A stretch of DNA of 64,000 nucleotides from Pseudomonas sp. Irchel 3E13 (GTDB lineage: Bacteria; Pseudomonadota; Gammaproteobacteria; Pseudomonadales; Pseudomonadaceae): the NCBI RefSeq assembly GCF_900187455.1, contig NZ_FYDX01000004.1:124001-188000 (forward strand), read 5' to 3'. The notes under the pieces were generated by a model. The model ran no database searches and was not told the DNA's origin. It saw only the letters and a list, made by a program, of their open reading frames with translations. A program made the translations under genes and the position numbers. Of the stretch, positions 29,472 through 40,733 are shown piece after piece (position 1 is the stretch's first letter; each line of letters opens with the position of its first letter).

Positions 29472-30974
29472 ATGCCCCGCTCCCTGGCCGGCGCCTTGGC
29501 CCACAATTTCCTCGGCCAATCGCCGCGCTGGTACAAGGCCACCTTGTGCCTGTTCCTGCTGCTCAATCCGCTGCTGCTGTTCACCCTCGGTCCGGTAGTC
29601 ACCGGCTGGGTGCTGGTGGTGCAGTTCATCTTCACCCTGGGCATGGCGCTCAAATGCTACCCGCTGATGCCCGGCGGCCTGCTGCTGGTCGAGGCCCTGC
29701 TGCTGGGGATGACCACGCCACAGGCGCTGTACGAAGAACTGCAGCACAACTTTCCGGTGATCCTGCTGCTGATGTTCATGGTGGCCGGGATCTACTTCAT
29801 GAAGGATCTGTTGCTGTTCGCCTTCTCGCGTATTTTGTTAGGAATAAAGTCCAAGTCATTGCTTTCAATGACTTTCTGCTTCCTTTCTGCTTTCCTGTCC
29901 GCCTTCCTCGATGCACTGACCGTGACCGCAGTGATCATCAGCGCCGCAGTCGGTTTCTACGCCGTCTATCACCGCGTGACCTCCGGCAGCAATCCGCGGG
30001 GTGAAGCACAGATCGACAGCGACCAACAGATTCCCGAACTGGCCCGGGAAGACCTGCAGCAATTCCGCGCCTTCCTGCGCAGCCTGCTGATGCACGGCGC
30101 CGTGGGCACCGCGCTGGGTGGCGTGTGCACGCTGGTGGGCGAGCCGCAGAACCTGCTGATCGGGCATGAGATGGGCTGGCACTTCCAGGACTTCTTCCTC
30201 AAGGTCGCGCCAGTGTCGCTACCGGTACTGGCGGCGGGTCTGGTGACCTGCGTGCTGCTGGAGAAGCTGCGCTGGTTCGGCTACGGCACCTTGCTGCCGG
30301 ACCGCGTGCGCCAGGTACTCGCCGCCTACGCCGCCGAAGACGATGCCCAGCGCACCGCCCAGCAACGCGCCGCGCTGCTGGTGCAGGGGATTGCCGCGCT
30401 GATCCTGATCGTCTGCCTGGGGCTGCACATTGCCGAAGTGGGGCTGATCGGCCTGCTGGTAATCGTGCTGATCACCTCGTTCACCGGTATCACCGACGAG
30501 CACCGCCTGGGCCGGGCGTTCCAGGACGCCATGCCGTTCACCTCGCTGCTGGTGGTGTTCTTCGCCGTGGTCGCGGTGATTCATCAGCAGGCGCTGTTCA
30601 CCCCGCTGATCCAGGCGGTGCTGGCGCTGCCGGCGGAGCAGCAGCCGGGCATGCTGTTCATCGCCAACGGCCTGCTCTCGGCCATCAGCGATAACGTGTT
30701 CGTCGCCACCATCTACATCACCGAGGTCAAGCAGGCGTTCCTCGACGGTGCCATGAGTCGCGAGCATTTCGAAACCCTCGCCGTGGCGATCAACACCGGC
30801 ACCAACCTGCCCAGCGTGGCCACGCCGAACGGCCAGGCGGCGTTCCTGTTCCTGCTGACCTCGGCTATTGCGCCGCTGATCCGGCTATCTTACGGGCGGA
30901 TGGTGTGGATGGCGTTGCCGTATACCGTTGTCATGGGCGGCTTGGGCTGGTGGGCTGTGACCTACTGGTTGTGA
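29472..30974 (+). CDS. nhaB: Na+/H+ antiporter NhaB
   Basis: This 500-residue protein with about 12 membrane helices matches NhaB throughout (start [22 protein letters not shown], then [17 protein letters not shown] and [18 protein letters not shown]). It exchanges cytoplasmic Na+ for protons in the inner membrane. Start ATG 29472 has TAGGAAAC upstream. A short AT-rich stretch with a perfect hairpin lies inside the gene (29853-29874). The 3' end overlaps the convergent helicase gene by 44 bases. Confidence 0.96.
   Translation: MPRSLAGALAHNFLGQSPRWYKATLCLFLLLNPLLLFTLGPVVTGWVLVVQFIFTLGMALKCYPLMPGGLLLVEALLLGMTTPQALYEELQHNFPVILLLMFMVAGIYFMKDLLLFAFSRILLGIKSKSLLSMTFCFLSAFLSAFLDALTVTAVIISAAVGFYAVYHRVTSGSNPRGEAQIDSDQQIPELAREDLQQFRAFLRSLLMHGAVGTALGGVCTLVGEPQNLLIGHEMGWHFQDFFLKVAPVSLPVLAAGLVTCVLLEKLRWFGYGTLLPDRVRQVLAAYAAEDDAQRTAQQRAALLVQGIAALILIVCLGLHIAEVGLIGLLVIVLITSFTGITDEHRLGRAFQDAMPFTSLLVVFFAVVAVIHQQALFTPLIQAVLALPAEQQPGMLFIANGLLSAISDNVFVATIYITEVKQAFLDGAMSREHFETLAVAINTGTNLPSVATPNGQAAFLFLLTSAIAPLIRLSYGRMVWMALPYTVVMGGLGWWAVTYWL
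29853..29874. repeat. Perfect 9-bp hairpin inside nhaB
   Basis: AAGTCATTG (29853-29861) and CAATGACTT (29866-29874) pair perfectly around CTTT. The surrounding bases (about 29829-29890) are much more AT-rich than the rest of the gene and use codons rare for it. Confidence 0.55.
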
Positions 30975-33435
30975 CGCGCAAATCCTCGAAGAACGCCTTC
31001 TTCCCATCCACCTGCACCGAAGCCCGGGGCAGGTTTGCCTGCTCCCCGTTAGGCACTTCCACGTGCCAGTAGCAGTGGCGCACCGCCCGGGTAATCGCGA
31101 CATAGGCCAGCCGCAGGATCTCTTCCTTCTGCGCCGTATCGAAGGCTTCCGGATCACCCGAGCGGCCCAGTCCCGCCAGTCGGTAGACCTGATTCTTGTA
31201 CGGCGAACGGGTCACATACTGGCAATCCCCGAGCATGAACACCGCGTCCGCCTGCAGGCCCTTGGCGCTGTGATAGGTCAATTGCCGCAGCCGGCGCTGC
31301 CCAGGCGGCAAGCTAGAATCCACATTAACAACAGACTGAATATGCTCTGAAATCAATGCCTTATCAGAACCTTTTCGAAACAGGATCATGATCGAATCGC
31401 CGCGCCGGTAGTGCTCCATCACCTGCTGCGCCAGCGCTGCCTCGTCCCGCTCCTGCACCTGCACCGGCCAACGCTCTTCAGCCGCCGCCCCCACCGCCTT
31501 GGCCTTTTTGCCGGTAATCGACGGCGCGGACTTCACGATGTGCTCGGCGGCGTCGATGATGTGCTGGTGGCTACGGTAGTTGTCGGTGAGCATCACCCGG
31601 GTGCTGGAAGGCGCAACGAAGGTCTTGGCGAACTCCATGAAGTACTTCGGCGAGCTGCCGCGCCAGCCATAGATCGACTGCCAGTCATCGCCCACGCAGA
31701 GCAGCGAGGAATGCTGCGCTTTGCGCCCGACCTGCATGGCTGGCCCACGACGACGGATCTCACGCAGGCTGGCCCGCAGCCAGGAAACGATCTGCGGCGA
31801 GACGTCCTGGAACTCATCGATCATCAGGTGCGCCAGCGGCCGTAGCAGCGGGTCGGGCAGCAGGCGCAGGTTCTCGGGGTTGTTCTCGCCGAACAGGGCG
31901 AACATGCGGTTGTAGCTCATCACCGGCGGCGACTGCCCCAGCAGATGGTCCTCCAGCGCCTTCCAGTACAGGCTCAGGGCCTCGAAGAACTGCGCATCGC
32001 TATCGCCCTGCGGGAAGCTCATGCCACTCACCGCGACCGCGACATCCAGCCCCAGGTTTTCGATAAAGCCCGCCGCCGTGACGAAAGCATCCAGCAACGG
32101 CACCGCGGCCAACTCGCCCTTGACCTTGTAGTCGAAGCCCGGCCCGGCCACCGCATCGCCCGCCAGGGACGCCGTCAGGCGCTTGGCGGCAGCATAGTTT
32201 TCCAACCAAATCACAGGCTTATCGCAGAAAGCTTGAAACAGGGTGCGCTTGATCACCCACTCCGCCCACACCGGCAGCTTGGCGCTCGGGCGTTTGTACT
32301 GCTGGTTTTCCCCGGGATCGAAGCCCAGCACCACCCAGGCATCCAGCTCGGCGATATGACCATGGAAGTGGAAACGGCTGCCGTTGATTTCGACCGTCTC
32401 ACGGCTCGGCTCGATGCCCTTGATGGGCCAGGCACCGGCGCCAAACCACAGGTCTTCGATGGTGTCGCACAGTTCTTCATCGCGACTGGCCGAGAGCTGG
32501 GTCACCGCCATGCGTTTCTGCACGTCGGGATGGTCTTTTTCCAGCGACTTCAGTTGCACCGCCTCGCGGCGCAGCCCGCCGATCAACGCGGCAAAACGCG
32601 GATTGGCCCGCAGCAGGTCGCGGTAGCACAGGTTGAGTTGCTGACGCTGGGCGTCGTTGATGCGCAGGTCGAAGGGGTTGCTCTCGGCATCGGCTTCCGC
32701 GCCGGCGGGCAGCTCGCTGCCGAGGGTCTCGAAAGCGCGCACCTGGCTGAATCCCGGCAGGCTGCGCACCAGCGGCAGGATCCGCGAGTGGAAGGTGCGC
32801 ACCAGCTCCCGCGCCTGCGCCGGGTTCAACGCCACCTGCCAGAGGCTGAACACCTGCAGCAGACGGGCAATGAAGTCCTTGCGCGACTCGCGGGTGAACG
32901 TCACCACGGTCATGGCGTCCAGCTCGTAGCCGAGATAGTGGCGCAGCAGCAGGATGCGCAGCACCAGGGACGTGGACTTGCCCGCTCCCGCGCCGGCGAT
33001 GACACAAGTGGAAGGCGTGTCGCTGAAGATCATCTTCCACTGCGCGGCGCTGGGTTGGGCGTGCTCCGGCAGGTGCCGGGCGACATCGGCCTTGAAGCGC
33101 TTCTTCAGCTCGGCGGTGAGCGGCAGGCGCCAGTCGTCGAACAGGCTGTCGTCAAGGCCGGGAATGCCATGGCCGTCGGGGCGAGTGTCGCGGATCACCA
33201 GCACCTGACGCCCGGCTTCGTAGCCATCGACACGCCCCTGGTCGTAACCCTCGCGCAGGCCATCAGCGTGGCCAGTGCGCTGACCACTGGCATGGCCCTG
33301 GAACCACGAATCACGGTGTTGCGCCCGCAGGCGGTTGAGGCCACGGCCAAGCAGGCGCGCGGTGAGGCGCCGAATCCACGGCAACTGGGCGGGAGGGGTC
33401 AATTCGAGGGGTTGCGGGGGAAGCTTGTCTGACAC
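30931..33435 (-). CDS. UvrD/HelD-like superfamily 1 DNA helicase with glycine-repeat N-terminus
   Basis: This 834-residue helicase has Walker [11 protein letters not shown] (GAGAGKST, 148-155), motif Ia [12 protein letters not shown], Walker [12 protein letters not shown], motif [20 protein letters not shown], motif [11 protein letters not shown] and motif [11 protein letters not shown]. The insertions and N-terminal extension place it nearer HelD-type helicases than UvrD proper. Before the motor is an unusual segment (residues 47-75) with glycine at every fourth position. An AT-rich stretch at 31311-31390 encodes part of the second RecA-like domain. It presumably unwinds DNA in repair; no partner gene is adjacent. 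Confidence 0.9.
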   Translation of the reverse strand: MSDKLPPQPLELTPPAQLPWIRRLTARLLGRGLNRLRAQHRDSWFQGHASGQRTGHADGLREGYDQGRVDGYEAGRQVLVIRDTRPDGHGIPGLDDSLFDDWRLPLTAELKKRFKADVARHLPEHAQPSAAQWKMIFSDTPSTCVIAGAGAGKSTSLVLRILLLRHYLGYELDAMTVVTFTRESRKDFIARLLQVFSLWQVALNPAQARELVRTFHSRILPLVRSLPGFSQVRAFETLGSELPAGAEADAESNPFDLRINDAQRQQLNLCYRDLLRANPRFAALIGGLRREAVQLKSLEKDHPDVQKRMAVTQLSASRDEELCDTIEDLWFGAGAWPIKGIEPSRETVEINGSRFHFHGHIAELDAWVVLGFDPGENQQYKRPSAKLPVWAEWVIKRTLFQAFCDKPVIWLENYAAAKRLTASLAGDAVAGPGFDYKVKGELAAVPLLDAFVTAAGFIENLGLDVAVAVSGMSFPQGDSDAQFFEALSLYWKALEDHLLGQSPPVMSYNRMFALFGENNPENLRLLPDPLLRPLAHLMIDEFQDVSPQIVSWLRASLREIRRRGPAMQVGRKAQHSSLLCVGDDWQSIYGWRGSSPKYFMEFAKTFVAPSSTRVMLTDNYRSHQHIIDAAEHIVKSAPSITGKKAKAVGAAAEERWPVQVQERDEAALAQQVMEHYRRGDSIMILFRKGSDKALISEHIQSVVNVDSSLPPGQRRLRQLTYHSAKGLQADAVFMLGDCQYVTRSPYKNQVYRLAGLGRSGDPEAFDTAQKEEILRLAYVAITRAVRHCYWHVEVPNGEQANLPRASVQVDGKKAFFEDLRVTTSRSQPTSPSRP

Positions 33436-33568
33436 ACCGGCTCCGGCTGGAAAATCACATAAGCCGGAAGTTTTACCCCATTCGGGCGCAATGGGACAGA
33501 ACTGATTGTCTGGAAAATCAGGGAATTAGCAGAGGGATTTGAGAAAGGTCATCGCTGCGGCAAGGCGC

Positions 33569-33609
33569 CCGGCAAGCCGGCTCCCACAAGGTGGAAGCCG
33601 GCTTGCCGG
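33569..33609. repeat. REP-type palindrome downstream of pgm
   Basis: CCGGCAAGCCGGCT (33569-33582) and AGCCGGCTTGCCGG (33596-33609) are perfect inverted arms with CCCAC/GTGG inside. This is the GCCGGCAAGCCGGCTCCCAC class of Pseudomonas intergenic REP. It lies directly after the pgm stop codon as read on the minus strand. Confidence 0.8.
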
Positions 33610-33618
33610 CGATCGGGG

Positions 33619-35259
<1,641 letters not shown>

Positions 35260-35353
35260 GCAAAACCTCAAGAAAAGAGTTTCGGGGTGATGAAATCACG
35301 CAGTTTACTGGCACTTCGACTACAAGGCGACGATGAAGATCCACGCCACCTGA

Positions 35354-37615
35354 CTATTTATCCTGAGGCGCCCACCAGGCCGGAAACATCCCTTGCACGC
35401 GGGCTTCAGCGAAACGGTCGTCGATCAGCATGACGGTGCCACGATCCTCGGTGCCACGGATCACCCGCCCGGCCGCCTGGATCACCTTGCGCACACCTGG
35501 GTAGAGATAGGTGTAGTCGAAGCCTGAACTGAACAATGCCGCCATGCGCTGTTTGAGTTGCTCGTTCACCGGATTGACCTGGGGCAGCCCGAGGGTGGCG
35601 ATGAAGGCGCCGATCAAGCGCGTTCCCGGCAGGTCCACGCCCTCGGCGAACGCCCCGCCGAGCACCGCAAAACCAATGCCGTGGCCGTTTTCGACAAAGC
35701 GATCGAGAAAGCCCTGACGCTGCTCTTCATCCATGCCCGAGGATTGCGACCACTGCTCGATGCCCGGATAACGCTCGGCCAGCAGCGCCGACACCTGCTG
35801 GAGGTATTCGAAGCTGCTGAAGAACGCCAGGTAATTACCCGGCTGATCGCGAAACTGGCGGGCAATCAGTTCAACGATGGGCGCCAGGGAAGCCTGGCGG
35901 TGCTGGTAGCGGGTGGACACCTCGCTGACGATACGCACCTGCAACTGCTCGGCCACGAAAGGCGATTCGACCTCCAGCCAGGCCGTGTCGGCAGGTATGC
36001 CCAGCAGGTCGGCGTAGAAATGCCGTGGGCTGAGCGTGGCGGAAAACAGCACGGCGCTGCGCGCGGCGGCGAAACGCGGGGCCAGCAGCGGTGCCGGCAC
36101 CACATTGCGCAGGCACAGGGTCGAAAGGCTGCGGCGCCCTGCCCCGTTGCGCTTGCTGATGTCGAACAGGAAGTGCTCGTCGAACACCTCGCTCAAACGC
36201 AGGAACTGCAAAGACTGGAAGAAAAACTGCAACAGCGCCGGGTCCACCGCCTGGGGCGTGCGATTCATCAATTCCTGGACCAGACCGACGCAGCGCAGCA
36301 ACGCCTTGAGAAACGCCGTCGGCAGCTCGTTGCCCGCCTGATACGGCGCCACCTGGTCCTTGTGCAGGCGGTTCCATTCGCGGTTGAGGCTCTGCAAGGC
36401 GCTGGCCATGCCCGCCGGCGGTTCGCGGCGCAAGGCCTGCAACTGGCCCTGGTCAAGGCTGGCGCTGTACATCTGCCGCGCCCGCTCCACCAGGTTGTGC
36501 GCCTCGTCCACCGCCAGCGCCAGACGCCATTGATCGGTCTGGGCAAGGCCGAACAGCAACGCACTCTGTTCGAAGTAGTAGTTGTAGTCCGCCACCAGCA
36601 CATCGACCCAGCGTGCCAGTTCCTGGGCGAGGTAGTACGGACAGACCTGATGAGCCAGGGCCAGTTCGCGGACCTGGGTTTTGTCCAGCAGCGGCAGGCG
36701 CATCGCTGCCTCGCGGGCGGCTGGCAGGCGGTCATAAAAGCCTTTGGCCAACGGGCAGGCGTCGCCGTGGCAGGCGGTGCCGGGGTATTCGCAGGCTTTG
36801 TCGCGAGCGACCAGCTCCAGGCTACGCAGGGCCAGCTCGGGATCGGCCGCCATTACCTGACGCAGCGCATCCAGGGCCAGCCCGCGGCCCGGGGTCTTGG
36901 CGGTGAGAAAGAGGATCTTGTCCAGCGGCTGGCGGGGCATGGCCTTGAGCAACGGAAACAGCGTGCCGAGGGTTTTGCCGATGCCCGTGGTGGCCTGGGC
37001 CATCAGGCAGCGTCCGGTGCTGACCGCCTTGTACACGGTCTCGGCCAGCTCCCGTTGCCCCTTGCGAAACGCCGGCCAGGGAAAGCCCAACGCCTGCAGC
37101 CCGGCATCGCGCAGCGTCAGGCGCCGGCTTTGTTGCTCGGCCCACTGTACGAAGCGTCCGCATAGCTGGTGGAAATAGGCTTCGAGCTCGGCGGCGCTGG
37201 CGGTGCATTCGAAACGGGTTTCCTGGTCGCTGTCGACATCCAGGTAGACCAGCGCCAGGTTGATCGTTGCCAGGTTGCGCTGCTGGCACATCAGCCAGCC
37301 ATAGACCCGCGCCTGTGCCCAGTGCAATTGCCGGTGGTTGTCCGGCTGGGTGTTCAGGTCACCGCGATGGGTCTTGATCTCTTCCAGGCAATTGCGGCCC
37401 GGCGCATAGCCGTCGGCACGGCCACGGACTTCAAGGCTGCCGAATACCCCGTCCAGCGCAACCTCGGCCTCGTAGTCGCTGCCGCGCCGCCCCACCACCC
37501 GGCGATGCCCGGCCACCCCTTCCTGCGCAGTGGGTGACGGGGTAAACCGCAGGTCCAGGTCGCCGACCTTGGCGGTGAACTCGCACAAGGTGCGCACCGC
37601 CACCCGATAGCTCAC
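35354..37615 (-). CDS. PD-(D/E)XK nuclease-DinG/XPD helicase fusion
   Basis: This is a 753-residue protein when started at GTG 37613-37615 (VSYRVAVRTLCEF). Residues 1 to about 165 form a RecB/Cas4-like nuclease domain with GRADGY (D68) and CLEEIKT (E79, K81). The helicase part has Walker A ATTGIGKT (208-215), four cysteines fitting an Fe-S cluster (C275, C282, C287, C325), the DEAH box at 370-373, and C-terminal motifs GAFAEGVDLPG and QAAGRVIRG. This is the XPD/DinG superfamily 2 layout. The GTG overlaps the TGA of the FAN1 gene (GTGA), so translation is coupled. An in-frame extension upstream only reads through FAN1 in the wrong frame. A role in cross-link or D-loop repair with FAN1 is inferred. 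Confidence 0.88.
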   Translation of the reverse strand: MSYRVAVRTLCEFTAKVGDLDLRFTPSPTAQEGVAGHRRVVGRRGSDYEAEVALDGVFGSLEVRGRADGYAPGRNCLEEIKTHRGDLNTQPDNHRQLHWAQARVYGWLMCQQRNLATINLALVYLDVDSDQETRFECTASAAELEAYFHQLCGRFVQWAEQQSRRLTLRDAGLQALGFPWPAFRKGQRELAETVYKAVSTGRCLMAQATTGIGKTLGTLFPLLKAMPRQPLDKILFLTAKTPGRGLALDALRQVMAADPELALRSLELVARDKACEYPGTACHGDACPLAKGFYDRLPAAREAAMRLPLLDKTQVRELALAHQVCPYYLAQELARWVDVLVADYNYYFEQSALLFGLAQTDQWRLALAVDEAHNLVERARQMYSASLDQGQLQALRREPPAGMASALQSLNREWNRLHKDQVAPYQAGNELPTAFLKALLRCVGLVQELMNRTPQAVDPALLQFFFQSLQFLRLSEVFDEHFLFDISKRNGAGRRSLSTLCLRNVVPAPLLAPRFAAARSAVLFSATLSPRHFYADLLGIPADTAWLEVESPFVAEQLQVRIVSEVSTRYQHRQASLAPIVELIARQFRDQPGNYLAFFSSFEYLQQVSALLAERYPGIEQWSQSSGMDEEQRQGFLDRFVENGHGIGFAVLGGAFAEGVDLPGTRLIGAFIATLGLPQVNPVNEQLKQRMAALFSSGFDYTYLYPGVRKVIQAAGRVIRGTEDRGTVMLIDDRFAEARVQGMFPAWWAPQDK

Positions 37616-39276
37616 GGGCTCGCCCATTCGACGTGGCAGACATCCACCGGCAGCCCGTGGGTGGAGCAGAATTCGATCCAGCGCAGCTGGTTGTCCTGCA
37701 GGCGGTCGCCGGGGCCTTTTACCTCGATCATCCGGTAGCGTTTCTCTTCGGGCCAGAACTGGATCAGGTCGGGCATGCCGGCGCGATTGGCCTGGATATC
37801 CTCCAGCAAACGCAGGAAACACTGCTTGAGGTGCGCGGGCGGCAGGCATTCCAGTGCCTGTTCCAACAATCCCAGGGTCAGCAGTTCCCAGTACACGAAC
37901 GGTGATTGCAGGCCGTGCTTGGCGGCGTAGTTGGCGAGAATGGTCTGGCGGTAGCGGCCATCCTCCAGTTGCCCGAGGCAATCGGCGAACAGCTCCGCGC
38001 GGCGAGCCTGGAAGCCGGCATCCAGCAGGTCTTGCGGGCCGCTCTGGAACGGGTGGAAGAACGCACCGGGCAGCGGCGCGAAGATCGCGCTCCAGCACAG
38101 CAGGCCGAACAGGCTGTTGAACAGGGTGTTCTCGACATAGTGAACCGGCGCCGCCTCGGCCTGTTCCAGGTGAACCTGGACGGCCCGCTCCACGCCCAGT
38201 GCCGCCAGCTCCTGCGAGAGACACAGGTCCAGGCGACTGATTACGTGCGGCTTGCGCCGTGACTGCGGCGGACCGCCGAGCTTGCGCTTGAGCCGCGGCA
38301 AAATCCGGCTCAGCGCCTGAGCTTCGGCGGCGTTGCCCGGCTGCTCCGAGGCCAGCAGCGCCAATTCGAGGGCTGCGGGGTAATCGCCGCTGCGCTCGAG
38401 CACGCGGATATGCCGCTCCCGCGCCTGCGGGTGGGCGCAGTCCGGATAGATCAGCAACGCCCGCGGCCAGTCGCCCTGGCGCTCGCAGTGGTAGGCAAGC
38501 TGGTATTGAACGCGTGCCCGGCGGCGCTCCAGCCACGGGTTGGCCGTGCTCAGGGCGGCCAGCTGTCCGAGCAACAGGTCGATATCCGGTTCGCTTTCCA
38601 GTTGCTCGGCACAGGCATGCAACGTCAGGCACAACTCGATATCGGCCCGCTCGCGCAAGGCCCGGGAATCAGTGCTGAAACCCACTTGCTCATAGCGCAG
38701 CAAACCCAGGTCGGCGAGGACGAACTCGGACCAATCCTGATAGAGATTGCCGAAGAACATCAGCCGCAGACGGTCGCAGAGCGCCTGCTGGCGCAGCACA
38801 TAGATCGCCTCCTCGCAGTCCGGCCACCACTGCCGTAACGGCCGCGGCTCGGGAAACTGCTCGTGCAACTGCTCGAACAGCTCGTGCTTGGCGGCTTTGG
38901 GTCGGCTCAGCACGGCGGCAAAACAGGTACTGATTTCCTCCTTGAGCAATACCTCGAACAGCGCATCCAGCCCCAAGGGCGCGTCATCATCGACCCAGCC
39001 CAGCGCCAGCAAGGGTTCCAGCGCCTCGCGGGGCGCACCTATCTCGGCGTAGACCAGCCGGCGCTCACGGAACAGCACGCCTTTGCGCATCACCATCCGC
39101 ACCAACAACGCCTGGCTGGCCTGCGGCAGGCGCTCGAATTGCTCGATGAAGGCGTGTTCGCCGGCATCCAGCAAATCGGTGTAGCGCGCACGCAGCCAGT
39201 CCAGCACTTGGCGGAAATTGTGCAAGTAATAAAGCGGGTCGTTGACGGAGTGGGCGATCACGAGCGGTGCAACCAA
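37612..39276 (-). CDS. FAN1-type VRR-NUC structure-specific nuclease
   Basis: This 554-residue protein corresponds in size and layout to bacterial FAN1, a nuclease that incises 5' flaps and unhooks interstrand cross-links. The first part is helical (SAP/TPR-like). The C-terminal VRR-NUC domain has the catalytic set GMPDLIQFW (D503) and MIEVKG (E518, K520). The start is uncertain: the frame is closed by a stop just upstream, with TTG 39274-39276 as first candidate and GTG 39259-39261 as the next. Neither has a clear ribosome site. A LexA box and promoter sit 14 bases upstream. The stop overlaps the helicase start by 4 bases. Confidence 0.9.
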   Translation of the reverse strand: MVAPLVIAHSVNDPLYYLHNFRQVLDWLRARYTDLLDAGEHAFIEQFERLPQASQALLVRMVMRKGVLFRERRLVYAEIGAPREALEPLLALGWVDDDAPLGLDALFEVLLKEEISTCFAAVLSRPKAAKHELFEQLHEQFPEPRPLRQWWPDCEEAIYVLRQQALCDRLRLMFFGNLYQDWSEFVLADLGLLRYEQVGFSTDSRALRERADIELCLTLHACAEQLESEPDIDLLLGQLAALSTANPWLERRRARVQYQLAYHCERQGDWPRALLIYPDCAHPQARERHIRVLERSGDYPAALELALLASEQPGNAAEAQALSRILPRLKRKLGGPPQSRRKPHVISRLDLCLSQELAALGVERAVQVHLEQAEAAPVHYVENTLFNSLFGLLCWSAIFAPLPGAFFHPFQSGPQDLLDAGFQARRAELFADCLGQLEDGRYRQTILANYAAKHGLQSPFVYWELLTLGLLEQALECLPPAHLKQCFLRLLEDIQANRAGMPDLIQFWPEEKRYRMIEVKGPGDRLQDNQLRWIEFCSTHGLPVDVCHVEWASP

Positions 39277-39289
39277 CGGAAAACGGACA

Positions 39290-39305
39290 CTGGTTATACA
39301 TACAG
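39290..39305 (-). promoter_or_regulatory. LexA (SOS) box of the FAN1-helicase operon
   Basis: CTGGTTATACATACAG reads CTG-N10-CAG, the LexA consensus, with an AT-rich core that on the minus strand reads CTGTATGTATAACCAG. It overlaps the -10 element of the predicted promoter, a classic repression geometry. Confidence 0.8.
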
Positions 39306-39322
39306 ATCAGCGCTATTGGCAA
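39293..39322 (-). promoter_or_regulatory. Sigma-70 promoter of the FAN1-helicase operon
   Basis: On the minus strand, TTGCCA (39317-39322) and TATAAC (39293-39298) are separated by 18 bases. Transcription would begin about 39285, leaving only a few leader bases before the TTG start candidate at 39276. Confidence 0.65.
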
Positions 39323-39332
39323 CCGCACAAGA

Positions 39333-40733
39333 TCAATGGTCGGGCGCGTCCGCGCATGCCTCGATCAGCGCCTTGCGCCGATACAGCGCCTGCAGCGTGG
39401 CCATTGGCAGCCCACTGGTGCCGGTCAGCCATTGCACCACCGACTCCGACGACGGCTGCCCGTGCAGGGCCTTGTGCAGATAAGGCAACGCCACCACCAT
39501 CCCCGGGTGACAGCGCCGCAAAAAGCCCTCCAGCGCCCTGCCCTGGCTGACGAAGGGCGAGAACAGCAGGCAGATCAGTTGCGCCTCGCTGGCACCAAAC
39601 GCCTGCGAGGCAAAATCTCCGGCAAGACGCCTTACCTGCAACAGGTCATCGGCCTTCTGCCAGGGCCCGAGCAACTGTTCACGCAGGGCCATCGGCAATT
39701 GCTCGCGCTGCATCCCCTCTTGCGCACGTCGCAAGCAGTCTTCAAGCCCATCCTGATAGCAGCGCCCGTCGACGAACTCGCTGCGCAGGCCCTGCAGATG
39801 CGCGCGCAACAACGGGTTGCCGGGCTCCGTGACGGGAAACGCGAACGACCATTCATCGTGGCGGTAGCGCAGCAATTCGAGCAGAAGCTGCCCGGAGCCA
39901 CAGGACGGGTCGTGGACCAGGTCGTCCACGGCGATAAAGCGCGGCATGCGGCTGCGAGGTTCGGGCGCTTCGGGCTTTTCCGCTACACCATCGACAGATG
40001 CAGGCGCCCGGTATTCCTGGCGCACAGCGCAGGCCAGCTCGAACAAGGCGCGAGGAAAGGCCTCGACCGGCCGCACCCGCGGCAGCCCGACCTCACGCAT
40101 CATCCGCAGGGCACCGGCAAGAAAGCGCTTGCGCCGTGGACCGGGGTCACCGCTGACCAGCACGTCGACACCGCCGTTCCAGGCTGCGCCGAGGCGATGC
40201 AGGTCGGCCAGGTCGAGGTAATGGCGGTGGGTCAGGGCCAGGTGCGGGTGGCCCGGCGTCAGATGACCCGCCATCAGCACCGCGTGGCGGTCCGCCTGCT
40301 GCTGCGGCCGGGAAATTGCCTGACGGGCATCGAAGGGACGCACCTGGCCATCATCGACCATCAGCAGCTCGACCCGCGGATCGTCATGCACCACCAGCGC
40401 GGCGAACGCCCGCTCGATGTTGCTCAGCACGACGGCGGGCATATCGGTATGCCGCGCCGTGGCCACCCGCAGGTTGAACGTGCCGGGCGAGCGCGCCGCC
40501 AGGCTCAGTTGCGCAGCCCTGAGAAAGGCCAGCGTGTGGGTGCTGTCCTGACTGCCGGTGTGCACCAGCATGACCTTCAACCCATGGATGCATTCAAGAC
40601 CTCCGGCAATCACCATTAGCCGCTGGATCAGCAACTGCAAGGACGCGCGTTGGCCCTGGGTCAGGCGTTCGAGCAGTCGCTGCAGGACTTGCTGATAGAC
40701 ATATTGCATGGCTTGGTCATGAATCGCGCCCAT
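39333..40733 (-). CDS. Uncharacterised 466-residue protein
   Basis: I do not recognise this family. Start ATG 40731-40733 (MGAIHDQAMQYVYQQVL) has GGGAAATACT upstream. The first 40 residues are a basic helical region. Residues 45-130 look like a Rossmann-type sheet (GLKVMLVHTGSQDS, VELLMVDDGQ). Residues 275-281 read DPSCGSG, like the AdoMet-binding motif I of N6-adenine methyltransferases, but no NPPY-type catalytic motif is seen. The C-terminal 100 residues are helical. It lies just upstream of the SOS-type FAN1 operon, on the same strand and separated by that operon's own promoter. Confidence 0.75.
   Translation of the reverse strand: MGAIHDQAMQYVYQQVLQRLLERLTQGQRASLQLLIQRLMVIAGGLECIHGLKVMLVHTGSQDSTHTLAFLRAAQLSLAARSPGTFNLRVATARHTDMPAVVLSNIERAFAALVVHDDPRVELLMVDDGQVRPFDARQAISRPQQQADRHAVLMAGHLTPGHPHLALTHRHYLDLADLHRLGAAWNGGVDVLVSGDPGPRRKRFLAGALRMMREVGLPRVRPVEAFPRALFELACAVRQEYRAPASVDGVAEKPEAPEPRSRMPRFIAVDDLVHDPSCGSGQLLLELLRYRHDEWSFAFPVTEPGNPLLRAHLQGLRSEFVDGRCYQDGLEDCLRRAQEGMQREQLPMALREQLLGPWQKADDLLQVRRLAGDFASQAFGASEAQLICLLFSPFVSQGRALEGFLRRCHPGMVVALPYLHKALHGQPSSESVVQWLTGTSGLPMATLQALYRRKALIEACADAPDH

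Noticed and set aside
37628..38632. In-frame N-terminal extension of the nuclease-helicase gene.
   Set aside because: This stretch is FAN1 coding sequence read in another frame; it is Arg-, Ala- and Pro-rich and without domain character.
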